Of a stretch of 64,000 nt of DNA, positions 24,412 to 33,114 are shown piece by piece. This DNA comes from Proteobacteria bacterium 005FR1 (GTDB lineage: Bacteria; Pseudomonadota; Gammaproteobacteria; Pseudomonadales; Cellvibrionaceae): contig WACF01000001.1 of NCBI GenBank assembly GCA_026192395.1, positions 1,982,309-2,046,308 on the forward strand, given 5' to 3'. The notes under the pieces were generated by a model. That model had not been told where the DNA came from. It made no database searches and was given only the letters and a program-made list of their open reading frames with translations. The position numbers and the translations under genes are program-made. The first letter of the stretch is position 1. Each line of letters opens with the position of its first letter.

Positions 24412-26781
24412 ATGAAAGACCAACTCGTCAAGCAACGCTTGATGCTGGCGGCCGCGTGCAGCGCAGCGGGCCTGATTTCCGGCACCGCCATTGCGCAGGA
24501 CAAGGCTACCGCACAAATCGAAGAAATCGTCGTACTCGGACAGCGGAAGACATATTCCGCTGTGAGCACGACGGAATCGATGATCGAACAGCAGAATCCA
24601 ATCACTTCGATCAACGCCACCATCGACAATCTGCCGGGCGTGAACGTCACCGAAGGCGATACCTTCGGCTTCGACGATTGGTCAACCACGATTAACCTGC
24701 GTGGCTATCAAACCAGCCTGAGCGATCAGCAGGTGGGCACCACCATCGACGGTATGCCCAATGGGGATTCCGGCTACGGCGGCGGCGCCAAAGCCAACCG
24801 CTATATCGATTCCATGAACCTGGGCGGTGTGGAAGTTAATCAAGGTATTGCGGACATTTCCTCGCGCAGTACCGAAGCGCTGGGCGGCACCCTGAACTAT
24901 CTGACCAGCAACCCGCTGCAAGGACAGCGCATGCGTCTGCAAACGGCGACCGGCGACTTCGACTCCCAGCGCTACTATGGCCGCTACGATACCGGCCGTG
25001 TTCTTGGCGACTCCACTGTGGCCTGGATCTCCATCAATCACAACGAAGCCACCGACTGGATGGAAGGTTCCGCCGAAAACGAGCGCGATCACGCCGCCCT
25101 GAAATTCATCAGCAATCTCGGCATGTCCCACGAGCTGATTGGCTACCTGTCCTATGACGATACCCACGAGGACAACTATCAGCGCGTGACCCCCGCAGAG
25201 TTCGCCGAAGATTCGGATTGGGATCGTCTGATCGGTACCTGGACGGACATTCCGTATGTCAACCAGGTATACCGTCGCGGCTGGTCGACATTGCGGGAAA
25301 ACAAGTTCGGCTATCTGAAGCTGAACAGCAAGCTGAGCGACCAGCTCTCAACCAGCGTCGGATTTTACAAGCACGACATGGTCGGCCGCGGCGACTGGAT
25401 ACCGCCGTACCTGGCCAACGTGGTGGATGATGCCGGTGGCCGTGAAACGGAGCTGGGCAGCAGCACCCGGCTGGGTGGTTCACAGCAGGGCGCTATCTTC
25501 TTTGTCGACGCAAATGGCAGCGCTCTGCAACCCTCTGCCGGATGCAGCTCATCGATAACTTTCCCTTACGGCGGCGCGGGGGCGGTCTTTGACCCGGCGT
25601 GCTATCCGGCCAACGCCATCCCGGTCCAGTCCTATCGTCACACCAATTACGAGCGTGACCGTATGGGCCTGACCGCCGACTTCGAGCTGATCAACAGCTT
25701 TGGCGAATTCGATAACAGTCTGCGTGGCGGTTTCTGGTTCGAAGACTCGCTGCGTTCCGAAAGCCGCAGCTGGCACAAGCTTGCCGACGCGCGTGTGGGT
25801 ATCGACTTCAATGAAACCCCCTACTGGATCCAGTACGATCGTGAGTATCAGCGGGACACGATGAACTGGTATCTGCAGGATACGCTGTCTTTCATGAACT
25901 TCAGCTTCAACCTCGGTCTGCGCCAGTTTGAAGTGGACAACGAAGTGGAAGACCAGTTTGGCGTCGACCCCAGTGCCGACCTGACTTCCGATTCAGATAC
26001 CCTGTTCAGTGGCGGCGCCACCTACAGCACGCCCATCGACGGACTGGAAGTCTTCTTCGGCTACGCGGAGAACATCAAGCCGTTGACGGACTACGTGCTC
26101 GAGCGCGGCGCCAGCGCCGTTGCCACCCTCGAAGCCGAAACGGCGGAAAACCTGGAACTGGGCGTGCGCTTCGTGGGTGAACGATTGACCGCGAGTGCGG
26201 TGTTCTTCGACAACAAGTTCGAAAACCGCATTCAGTTCTTCGATCCGAATGCTGCGGAAGGTATCCCCAATTACGACATCGGCCTGACCGGCTTTTACAA
26301 GAACGTTGGTGGTGTCGAAGCGGACGGTCTTGAACTGGCTGGCAGCCTCGAGCTGACCGAGAACTGGTCCGTGTACGGTTCCTACACCTTAATGGAAGCC
26401 ACCTACCTGGGCACCGGCAGCGCCGAGGATGACGTCGTGGCTGGCGTATTCCCCGGCAATGCCGTGGTTAACACCGCTGACGACATGTTCGTGGTTTCGA
26501 TTGACTGGGCGCGGGACAACTATGCAGCCGGTCTTTCCACCAAGTTCGTAGGCGACCGCTTCATCGATCTGGCCAACACCAAGGCCGCTGATGATTACAT
26601 GATCTCCGATTTCTACATGAACGTGACCGGTGAGCTGAGCGGCGATGCACTCAAGGGTTATAAAATCGGTATCACGATCAACAACATTTTCGACGAGTCC
26701 TACCTCGGTGGAATTTCCGGTTGGGGCGCCTGGATCGGCGCGCCGCGCACCGCCGTGTTTGATCTGACGCTCGACTTCTAA
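24412..26781 (+). CDS. TonB-dependent outer-membrane receptor
   Basis: The 789-residue receptor has a signal peptide (1-28), a TonB-box-like IEEIVVLG, a plug domain (about 45-170; LPGVNVTEGDTFG and INLRGY) and a 22-stranded barrel ending in an aromatic residue (LDF). TonB receptors import scarce large nutrients across the outer membrane. The start at 24412 has GGGGA upstream; an in-frame TTG at 24397 is less likely. Its divergent neighbour, a secreted glycerophosphodiesterase, and a Na/Pi cotransporter 1.6 kb downstream suggest a phosphorus compound as substrate rather than iron, but this is inference from context. Confidence 0.93.
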   Translation: MKDQLVKQRLMLAAACSAAGLISGTAIAQDKATAQIEEIVVLGQRKTYSAVSTTESMIEQQNPITSINATIDNLPGVNVTEGDTFGFDDWSTTINLRGYQTSLSDQQVGTTIDGMPNGDSGYGGGAKANRYIDSMNLGGVEVNQGIADISSRSTEALGGTLNYLTSNPLQGQRMRLQTATGDFDSQRYYGRYDTGRVLGDSTVAWISINHNEATDWMEGSAENERDHAALKFISNLGMSHELIGYLSYDDTHEDNYQRVTPAEFAEDSDWDRLIGTWTDIPYVNQVYRRGWSTLRENKFGYLKLNSKLSDQLSTSVGFYKHDMVGRGDWIPPYLANVVDDAGGRETELGSSTRLGGSQQGAIFFVDANGSALQPSAGCSSSITFPYGGAGAVFDPACYPANAIPVQSYRHTNYERDRMGLTADFELINSFGEFDNSLRGGFWFEDSLRSESRSWHKLADARVGIDFNETPYWIQYDREYQRDTMNWYLQDTLSFMNFSFNLGLRQFEVDNEVEDQFGVDPSADLTSDSDTLFSGGATYSTPIDGLEVFFGYAENIKPLTDYVLERGASAVATLEAETAENLELGVRFVGERLTASAVFFDNKFENRIQFFDPNAAEGIPNYDIGLTGFYKNVGGVEADGLELAGSLELTENWSVYGSYTLMEATYLGTGSAEDDVVAGVFPGNAVVNTADDMFVVSIDWARDNYAAGLSTKFVGDRFIDLANTKAADDYMISDFYMNVTGELSGDALKGYKIGITINNIFDESYLGGISGWGAWIGAPRTAVFDLTLDF

Positions 26782-26809
26782 ACCTTACCTCCAACCTGGA
26801 TACACCCTT

Positions 26810-26842
26810 GGGGCGATTGCTTGGCGGCATCGCCCTTTGTTT
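26810..26842 (+). terminator. Terminator of the TonB receptor gene
   Basis: GGGCGAT (26811-26817) pairs with ATCGCCC (26829-26835) around an 11-base loop and is followed by TTTGTTT. It lies 30 bases after the receptor stop codon. Confidence 0.62.
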
Positions 26843-27013
26843 ACCTCTATTGGGAGAAGAGAGCACTCAACGCCGGGATATGGGCGCGCCGATCGAGTCA
26901 TTCCCGGATTGATCCCAGGCGTGCACAGGTTCTGTTGCGCGCTTGATCTGGCGCATTGTTGTTGGCGCATCGGATTCGCTAAGCTGAGTGTCAGACCCAG
27001 CCCAGGAGCGCCA

Positions 27014-28417
27014 ATGGCAACACTGACCTTCCACGGAGCCGCACAAGAGGTGACCGGCTCCTGCTACCTACTCGAGTCACCAGCAATTGGTCGTATCCTG
27101 CTGGATTGCGGCCTGCATCAGGGCCGCGACGCCGCGGATCGCGATGGGGAAACCGAGTTCCCCTTCAACCCGGCCGCCATTGATGCGGTAGTTCTTTCCC
27201 ACGCTCACCTGGACCATTCCGGCATGTTGCCGCGACTGGTGCACGAGGGTTTCGACGGTCCCATTTACTGCACCCAGGCAACGGCCCAACTGCTACCGAT
27301 CATGTTGCGCGACGCCGCCAACCTGTATCAGCGCGACCTGGAAAAGGACAACCTGCGCCGGAGCCGACGCGGACTCAAACCCTTGAAACCGCAGTACGGC
27401 GACAAGGACGTTATCAAGGTTCTGGAGTCCTGCCGCGGGCAAATCTATCAGGAAACTTTTCCAATCGGCAGCGCTGCGACTGTGCGCTTTTACGATGCAG
27501 GACACATTCTCGGCTCAGCCATCGTTGAAATCACACTCGAGGAGCTGGAAGCGAAAAAGCGTCTGGTCTTTTCCGGTGATCTTGGCAACAAGCACGCGGT
27601 GCTGATGAACGATCCCGCCGTGCTCAACGAGGCGGATTTGGTGCTCATGGAGAGTACCTACGGCAATCGCGACCACCGTTCCATCGAGGCAACGGTCGAC
27701 CAGCTCCGGGATATTCTCCACCAGGTCTGGGAGAAAGGTGGCAACGTCATGATTCCCGCCTTTGCGGTCGGGCGCACCCAGGAGCTGCTGTTCTATCTGG
27801 GCCGGTTACACCGGGAAGGTGTGCTGGACAATTGGCAGGTGTTCGTCGACAGTCCCATGGCGATCGAAGTCACGCGCCTTTACGACCGCTGGCTCCACAC
27901 TCTCGATTGCCAGGACGTGAAACCGCTGTGCTCGGGCGACCAGTCGCTGCTGCGCGACTTCATCCCGCACCTGAAGTTGTCGATCACGCCGCAGGACTCC
28001 ATGGCGATCAACAGCATCAAACGCGGTGCGCTGATCATTGCCGGCAGTGGCATGTGCACCGGCGGCCGCATCCGTCATCACTTCAAGCAGCGTATCTGGG
28101 ATCGCCGCAACACAGTCGTCTTTGTCGGCTTTCAGGCTCAGGGGACGCTCGGGCGCTTGCTCGTCGACGGAAAGAAACACATCAAAATGTTCGACCAGGA
28201 TTTCGCCGTCAAAGCCGACATTGAGACACTCGGCGGCTTTTCAGCCCATGCCGGCCAGGATGAGTTGATCGAATGGCTCAGCGCCTTCGCCAGCAAACCT
28301 CGGGTGATGCTGGTGCATGGCGAGCCGGTGGCACTGGACGCACTGGCCCGCAAACTGTGGACTGACAAGCAGATTCGAGCCGAGATTCCTGGACTGGGAC
28401 AAAGCATCGCGTTTTAG
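27014..28417 (+). CDS. Metallo-beta-lactamase/beta-CASP RNA-processing-type hydrolase
   Basis: The 467-residue protein has an N-terminal metallo-beta-lactamase fold with SHAHLDHSG and GHILGSA zinc motifs, a beta-CASP insertion and the C-terminal GFSAHAGQDEL (motif C) and VHGEP segments. Such proteins resemble CPSF73-like nucleases, and bacterial members are presumed RNases. AGGAG five bases before the ATG at 27014 fixes the start. It is followed nine bases later by the Na/Pi cotransporter gene and is probably co-transcribed with it, an unexplained pairing. Confidence 0.92.
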   Translation: MATLTFHGAAQEVTGSCYLLESPAIGRILLDCGLHQGRDAADRDGETEFPFNPAAIDAVVLSHAHLDHSGMLPRLVHEGFDGPIYCTQATAQLLPIMLRDAANLYQRDLEKDNLRRSRRGLKPLKPQYGDKDVIKVLESCRGQIYQETFPIGSAATVRFYDAGHILGSAIVEITLEELEAKKRLVFSGDLGNKHAVLMNDPAVLNEADLVLMESTYGNRDHRSIEATVDQLRDILHQVWEKGGNVMIPAFAVGRTQELLFYLGRLHREGVLDNWQVFVDSPMAIEVTRLYDRWLHTLDCQDVKPLCSGDQSLLRDFIPHLKLSITPQDSMAINSIKRGALIIAGSGMCTGGRIRHHFKQRIWDRRNTVVFVGFQAQGTLGRLLVDGKKHIKMFDQDFAVKADIETLGGFSAHAGQDELIEWLSAFASKPRVMLVHGEPVALDALARKLWTDKQIRAEIPGLGQSIAF

Positions 28418-28426
28418 GGAATCGTC

Positions 28427-30082
28427 GTGATCTTTGAACTCCTCGGCTCGCTCGGGCTGTTTCTACTGGGGATGTGGCTGCTCACCGAAGGGCTCAAACT
28501 CGCTGGCGGCAAGGCATTGGAGGGACTGCTGGGACAGTGGACCTCCAGTCGTATTCGCGGCCTTGCCTCGGGCGTTCTGATCACCGCCATCGTTCAGTCG
28601 TCCAGCGCGGTGACTGTCGCAACCATCGGCTTCGTGAATGCGGGGCTGATGAAGTTTCAGCGTGCGCTCTGGGTTGTGTTCGGCAGTAATCTCGGCACGA
28701 CCTTTACGGCCTGGATCGTCACCTTCTTTGGCTTCACCGTCAAAGTGGATGCCTTCACCTTTCCTTTGATCGGTGTCGGCGCCGCCCTGCGCATTTTTTC
28801 CCCCTACGAACGCGGCAAAGCCCTGGGCATGGCAATGGCGGGCTTCGGTCTGTTGTTCATGGGCATCGAAGCACTGAAGAACAGTTTTGCCGGCTTTGCG
28901 GGACAACTCGACGTCCAGACTCTGTTTGCCGGCGGAGGGCTGCAGGTGGTTTGGGGCCTTGTGGTCGGACTGGTTCTGACGCTGGTCACGCAGTCGTCCA
29001 GCGCCGCTATCGCCATCATTCTCACAGCCGTGGCGTCCGGCGTCGCAGGTCTGGATGCTGCAGCTGCGGCTGTGATCGGCGCCAATATCGGCACCACCTC
29101 CACGGCCTTCATCGCCACCATTGGCGCCACCGCCAATGCCAAGCGGCTTGCCTGGGCGCATGTTATCTTCAACGCGCTGACGGGCGCCGTTGCCCTTGTG
29201 CTGCTACCGCTCTTTATCCGCCTGACAGATTCGGTGACGACGTCGACTGATCCCGCCGGTGGAGACATCACTGTCCTGCTGGCAATCTTTCACACCGGCT
29301 TCAATTTGCTCGGCGTGCTGCTGATGTTGCCGGCAGAGCCGCGGCTAGCCAAGTGGCTGCTCGGCCGCTACCGAAAAGTCGCCCAGGCGTCGGCGCTGGG
29401 ATCGCACCTTGATGCGAACGTGGCGACGATTCCGGATCTGGCTCTGCGAGCGATGACACTGGAGCTGGACAAGCTTTTGCAGGCCGCCGGGCGATTGCAG
29501 CTGCCACTGAGCCCGGGCGCAGAGAGCACTGAGCATGCCATTCAGAATCTGGAAAACCGGCTGGAGAGGCTCAACAGATTCAGCTCCCTGACTTCGAAGA
29601 GCCGCATGACCGCCACGCAAAGTCAGCTGCTTACGCTGGGGCTGAGGGTAGGCCACCATCTCAGTTACGCCTGCGCCACGCTTAGGGAAGTGGGTGAGCG
29701 GATTTCGACAATCCGCCATTCGCCAGTGGCAGCGCTGGCGCCGCTGCGGGAGTGGTTTGCACTGGTGGATGAGCATTCCTCCACCGCTGCCGACAAAGAT
29801 TCGCAGATGACGGACGAGCACCGCGCCGACCTTGCTGTCGCCTATCGTGATACCAAGTCCCGCGTGCTCGATGCGGCGGTTCAGGAGCAGCTCGACGCCG
29901 ACCAACTCGATACCGCTCTGCAGGCGGCCAGCCATAGCCGTCGTTTTGTCGAGCAGCTTTGGCACGCGGGCGATGCTTATCGCGAACTGTCCGCCCGCGT
30001 GTTCACCGCCCCGTTCACCGCCCCATTCACCGCACAACAGCGCGTCGAGAGCGAGACGCCAGTAGATCCGTCAGAAGCCTGA
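28427..30082 (+). CDS. Na/Pi cotransporter family protein with PhoU-like tail
   Basis: The 551-residue protein has two inverted transmembrane repeats carrying the QSSSAVT and TQSSSAA signatures of the NptA/PF02690 family, followed by a cytoplasmic helical PhoU-like region (about 330-520). It should couple phosphate movement to sodium. Translation starts at GTG 28427 behind GGGA. The extreme C-terminus contains three copies of FTAP/A encoded by a 12-base repeat. The gene is nine bases after the beta-CASP gene and lies in a neighbourhood with several phosphorus-related genes. Confidence 0.92.
   Translation: MIFELLGSLGLFLLGMWLLTEGLKLAGGKALEGLLGQWTSSRIRGLASGVLITAIVQSSSAVTVATIGFVNAGLMKFQRALWVVFGSNLGTTFTAWIVTFFGFTVKVDAFTFPLIGVGAALRIFSPYERGKALGMAMAGFGLLFMGIEALKNSFAGFAGQLDVQTLFAGGGLQVVWGLVVGLVLTLVTQSSSAAIAIILTAVASGVAGLDAAAAAVIGANIGTTSTAFIATIGATANAKRLAWAHVIFNALTGAVALVLLPLFIRLTDSVTTSTDPAGGDITVLLAIFHTGFNLLGVLLMLPAEPRLAKWLLGRYRKVAQASALGSHLDANVATIPDLALRAMTLELDKLLQAAGRLQLPLSPGAESTEHAIQNLENRLERLNRFSSLTSKSRMTATQSQLLTLGLRVGHHLSYACATLREVGERISTIRHSPVAALAPLREWFALVDEHSSTAADKDSQMTDEHRADLAVAYRDTKSRVLDAAVQEQLDADQLDTALQAASHSRRFVEQLWHAGDAYRELSARVFTAPFTAPFTAQQRVESETPVDPSEA
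30002..30037 (+). repeat. Three tandem 12-base repeats in the 3' end of the Na/Pi gene
   Basis: TTCACCGCCCCG, TTCACCGCCCCA and TTCACCGCACAA follow one another in frame and encode FTAPFTAPFTAQ. The near-identity of the first two copies suggests recent slippage; a multiple of three keeps the frame. Confidence 0.75.
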
Positions 30083-30196
30083 GCCCGGTTCGTAGCCAGT
30101 AATCGCACCTGAACCTTCGCGTCGACCGGCGGGTCCAAATCCCTGAATCTTGTCGCTCCTGTCGGAACAGCCCCTTGCATATTCCGGCATACACCT

Positions 30197-31096
30197 TTGA
30201 AGGTCCGTCCGCTGTCCAATCAAGTTCCGCGTCATTGCCTGCTGGCTGCCCTCAGCGCTCTGCTGCTGAGCGGCTGTGCACCCTTTGCGACCCACAAAGC
30301 GCCTGAGCCGGTATCGGTCGAAAACCCTTTTCCCAGCCCGGTATTCGAAACCGCAGCAGGATGCCGGCAGCGGCTGTCGGTCGCCACCCGCGACTGGATC
30401 GCATCAGAGACGTCAGGCCAGGGCTTCGGTCAGCGGCTGGTCGTTGCCACCTGGAACGTGCAAAAGTCTCGCGATGGCGAATGGCAAGGCGATGTGCGAC
30501 AACTCACCGAAACAACCGATATCCTGTTGCTGCAGGAAGCCGCCCTCGCACTGGCCGCGAATAAGGTCCTGCCCTATTCCTTCGTCGCCGTTTCGGAAGG
30601 TTATCGCGCCTCGAAGGGTATCACGGGCATTCTGTCCGCCAGCCATGTGGATCCGCTTGCCAGTTGCACCTTCATTGATCGCGAGCCGATTCTCGGCACG
30701 CCTAAAGCCAGCAGTGTCACCAGCTATCCACTCCGCGACCGCGGGGAAACTTTGCTGGTTGTAAATGTCCATTCTATTAACTTCTCGCTGGGAATGAGCT
30801 CGTATCGCAATCAGCTGGAGCGGATCGCGAGAGCGCTGCGAAGCCATGATGGCCCGATCATTTTGGCCGGCGACTTCAATATCTGGAACGGGCGGCGCGC
30901 AAAGTTCGTCGCGAGCATTGCAAAGCAACTCGAGCTCCGAGAGGTCACTTTTGGAGCCGAGAACGGAAAGAGCGTATTTGGCTATCCTCTTGATCGAATT
31001 TTTTGGCGAGGCATGCGCCTCAACGAAGCTAAGGTAGTACGCCTTGCCAGCTCAGATCACGATGCGCTCGTTGCGGCCTGGCGGTTACAACCTTGA
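30197..31096 (+). CDS. Lipoprotein endonuclease/exonuclease/phosphatase family protein
   Basis: The 299-residue protein has a lipoprotein signal with lipobox LLSGC and an EEP fold: ATWNVQKSR, LLLQEAAL, GDFNIWNG and the terminal SSDHDALVAAW catalytic block. It may be a phosphodiesterase or nuclease anchored in the envelope. The start is a TTG at 30197 without a clear Shine-Dalgarno sequence; it is chosen because it gives a normal signal peptide and no ATG precedes the lipobox in frame. It follows the Na/Pi gene by about 115 bases. Confidence 0.85.
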   Translation: MKVRPLSNQVPRHCLLAALSALLLSGCAPFATHKAPEPVSVENPFPSPVFETAAGCRQRLSVATRDWIASETSGQGFGQRLVVATWNVQKSRDGEWQGDVRQLTETTDILLLQEAALALAANKVLPYSFVAVSEGYRASKGITGILSASHVDPLASCTFIDREPILGTPKASSVTSYPLRDRGETLLVVNVHSINFSLGMSSYRNQLERIARALRSHDGPIILAGDFNIWNGRRAKFVASIAKQLELREVTFGAENGKSVFGYPLDRIFWRGMRLNEAKVVRLASSDHDALVAAWRLQP

Positions 31097-31335
31097 ACTC
31101 TGCGTGATGTTCCTGGTTGTCTTACAAGGTCGCACGGGAGACGAAGCCAGATTGTCATGCGTATGGCCTAGGTCTGTTCTTTGTGACTGAGCGTTCCTGG
31201 TTCGAGGGCGAACGATAATCACACTGGCCCCGACTGGCAACTGAACGCTACGACAGACAAGCACTCATCACGACAACTGTTTTTTTTCGGCAAGTTATTT
31301 GTTTTCAGTAAACGACAAGGACGCGTTCAAATACC

Positions 31336-32334
31336 ATGAAGGTCTTCAACTTCGATCCTGCCCAGTTCAGCGCCAACTACTCCAGTCGCGGTTTTGTCCA
31401 TATCCCCGACGGGGTAGCCCCAGGCTTCCTGGCGTTTGCCCGCGGTTTTGCGCGCGACGCCGTGGCGAGAGATGCCTCGCTTGCAGACTGGGCCATCAAG
31501 AACAAAAAAAGCCAGTTCCTGTTCGAATTTTCCGAGGACACGGACTTTGTCGCCGATATCAAGGATCCGGTGGGTGCCGTGGCGGGAGTCGCTGGCAGCC
31601 AGGTGACGCTCTGCGAGCGCCACGTCAAAGTCTACAACGACAATGCGCCACCGGAGCCCCCACCGCACAAAGACCGTGTCGCCTCCGAAATCACGGTGGG
31701 CATTCCGCTGGAAGTACCCGAGAACTCGCACATCATTCTCTATCCGCAGCACCATCGGGAAATCAACCGCTTCGCCTCCACGGCATTGCATCGGGCCAGC
31801 TTGCGCGATGGCGAACGTCCAGAGCAGCTGCTGGAAGGCATCGAGCCGGAAGTAGCCAGAGTCTGGCCCGGCGATGTAATTCTGTTCAAGGGCTCTTCCA
31901 TCTATCACGAGCGCGTGAACCCCGCCAACACCTCACTGCTGTATCTGAAATTCAATACGCTGGGACTCGATCCGCTAGGGGAGGATCCAGCAACGCAGCA
32001 ACAGCGAAATGCATCCCTTGCCGCCATCAAGGACATCGACGACCAGGCGCTGCTGTCCGCACCGCTGGCCTTGTCCTCGCGCCTGGAGAAAATCAGCCGC
32101 CATTATTCCCGGCTTTTTTGGCAGGAGATCCTGCAGGCTAATTTGTGGGGCGAGACGGAAGTGACCCTGACGCCGCTGGAGTTCGCGCTGATCCAGACCC
32201 TGGGCCACGAGCGTGTTACCTCGGCTGCTTTGTTGGCTCGCCTCGGGTACGGCGGCGGTGACCTGCAGGAGCCACTGAGCAAGATCAGGGAATTGGTTCG
32301 GAATGGATTGATGGATCTCGTTTTGCCCGATTAA
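31336..32334 (+). CDS. Putative Fe(II)/2-oxoglutarate oxygenase with winged-helix-like tail
   Basis: The 332-residue product looks like a cupin-fold oxygenase. An HxD pair (His111, Asp113 in PPPHKDRVASE) is followed by a distal His191 in SSIYHERVNP, consistent with the 2-His-1-carboxylate iron triad of phytanoyl-CoA/2OG oxygenases. No Arg is found at the usual distance after His191; Arg193 or Lys205 might bind the cosubstrate. Residues about 240-332 form a helical, winged-helix-like domain. It heads a run of five co-directional genes with gaps of 26, 43, 19 and 4 bases. A hydroxylation role in that pathway is inference; the family assignment rests on motifs only. Confidence 0.6.
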   Translation: MKVFNFDPAQFSANYSSRGFVHIPDGVAPGFLAFARGFARDAVARDASLADWAIKNKKSQFLFEFSEDTDFVADIKDPVGAVAGVAGSQVTLCERHVKVYNDNAPPEPPPHKDRVASEITVGIPLEVPENSHIILYPQHHREINRFASTALHRASLRDGERPEQLLEGIEPEVARVWPGDVILFKGSSIYHERVNPANTSLLYLKFNTLGLDPLGEDPATQQQRNASLAAIKDIDDQALLSAPLALSSRLEKISRHYSRLFWQEILQANLWGETEVTLTPLEFALIQTLGHERVTSAALLARLGYGGGDLQEPLSKIRELVRNGLMDLVLPD

Positions 32335-32360
32335 GGGAGTTGTATCAGCAGGAGCGCAGC

Positions 32361-33071
32361 ATGGCACAGAAGCCACGATCAGCAGAAATGAATAACGGCC
32401 CCGGTTTTCGCATTAAGAAAACTTTCGAGCGGCCCCCAACAAACGTCGTTGCAGCCTATCAGGAGTTTGAAACACCCGACATCTCCGACATGCTCAACCG
32501 GATGTACGCCATGTGCTGCAACATCCATAACCTCGCCAACGACCAGGCCATCGTCGGACCGGCGCTCACGGTCAAGGTATTTCCCGGCGATAACCTCATG
32601 GTTCACAAGGCGCTCGATCTGGTTCGCCCCGGCGACATCATCGTCGTCGACGCCTCGGGCAATAACAACAACGCCGTGATCGGCGACCTGGTTGCCAGCA
32701 AGGCCAAGCACAGGGGCGCAGCGGGCTTTGTGATCGATGGACTGATTCGCGATCTGCCGGAAGTGAAGAAAGTCGGCCTGCCTGTCTACGCCCGCGGCGT
32801 GTCCCCGATCGGCCCCCTGCATCGCGGTCCCGGCGAAATCAACTATCCCATCAGCTGCGGCGGCATCGTCGTAAAGCCCGGTGACATCATCGCCGCCGAT
32901 GAAAGTGGTGTGGTCGTGGTACGACAGGATTTTGCCGAACCAGTGCTGGAACAGCTGCGTGCGAAGAAAGCGACACTGGAGTCCTATGTGGCCGCGGTAA
33001 AGCGCGGTGAATTTTCCAATGCCTGGGTTGACGAAGTCTTGCGGGAAGCACGCTGCGACATTCGCGACTGA
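32361..33071 (+). CDS. RraA-like aldolase/decarboxylase family protein
   Basis: The 236-residue protein belongs to the RraA/HMG-CHA aldolase superfamily. The core segment GDLVASKAKHRGAAGFVIDGLIRD (residues 108-131) retains the Arg130-Asp131 pair and glycine-rich loop used by divalent-metal class II pyruvate aldolases and oxaloacetate decarboxylases; these are usually lost in the RNase E inhibitor RraA. The protein is also longer than E. coli RraA (161 residues). AGGAG six bases before the ATG at 32361 fixes the start. Its position inside a putative biosynthetic operon favours an aldolase or decarboxylase role on a 2-oxo acid. Confidence 0.85.
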   Translation: MAQKPRSAEMNNGPGFRIKKTFERPPTNVVAAYQEFETPDISDMLNRMYAMCCNIHNLANDQAIVGPALTVKVFPGDNLMVHKALDLVRPGDIIVVDASGNNNNAVIGDLVASKAKHRGAAGFVIDGLIRDLPEVKKVGLPVYARGVSPIGPLHRGPGEINYPISCGGIVVKPGDIIAADESGVVVVRQDFAEPVLEQLRAKKATLESYVAAVKRGEFSNAWVDEVLREARCDIRD

Positions 33072-33114
33072 AGCAGTTACTCATTTTTTGCGAACTGAAA
33101 CGGACCAATAACTG

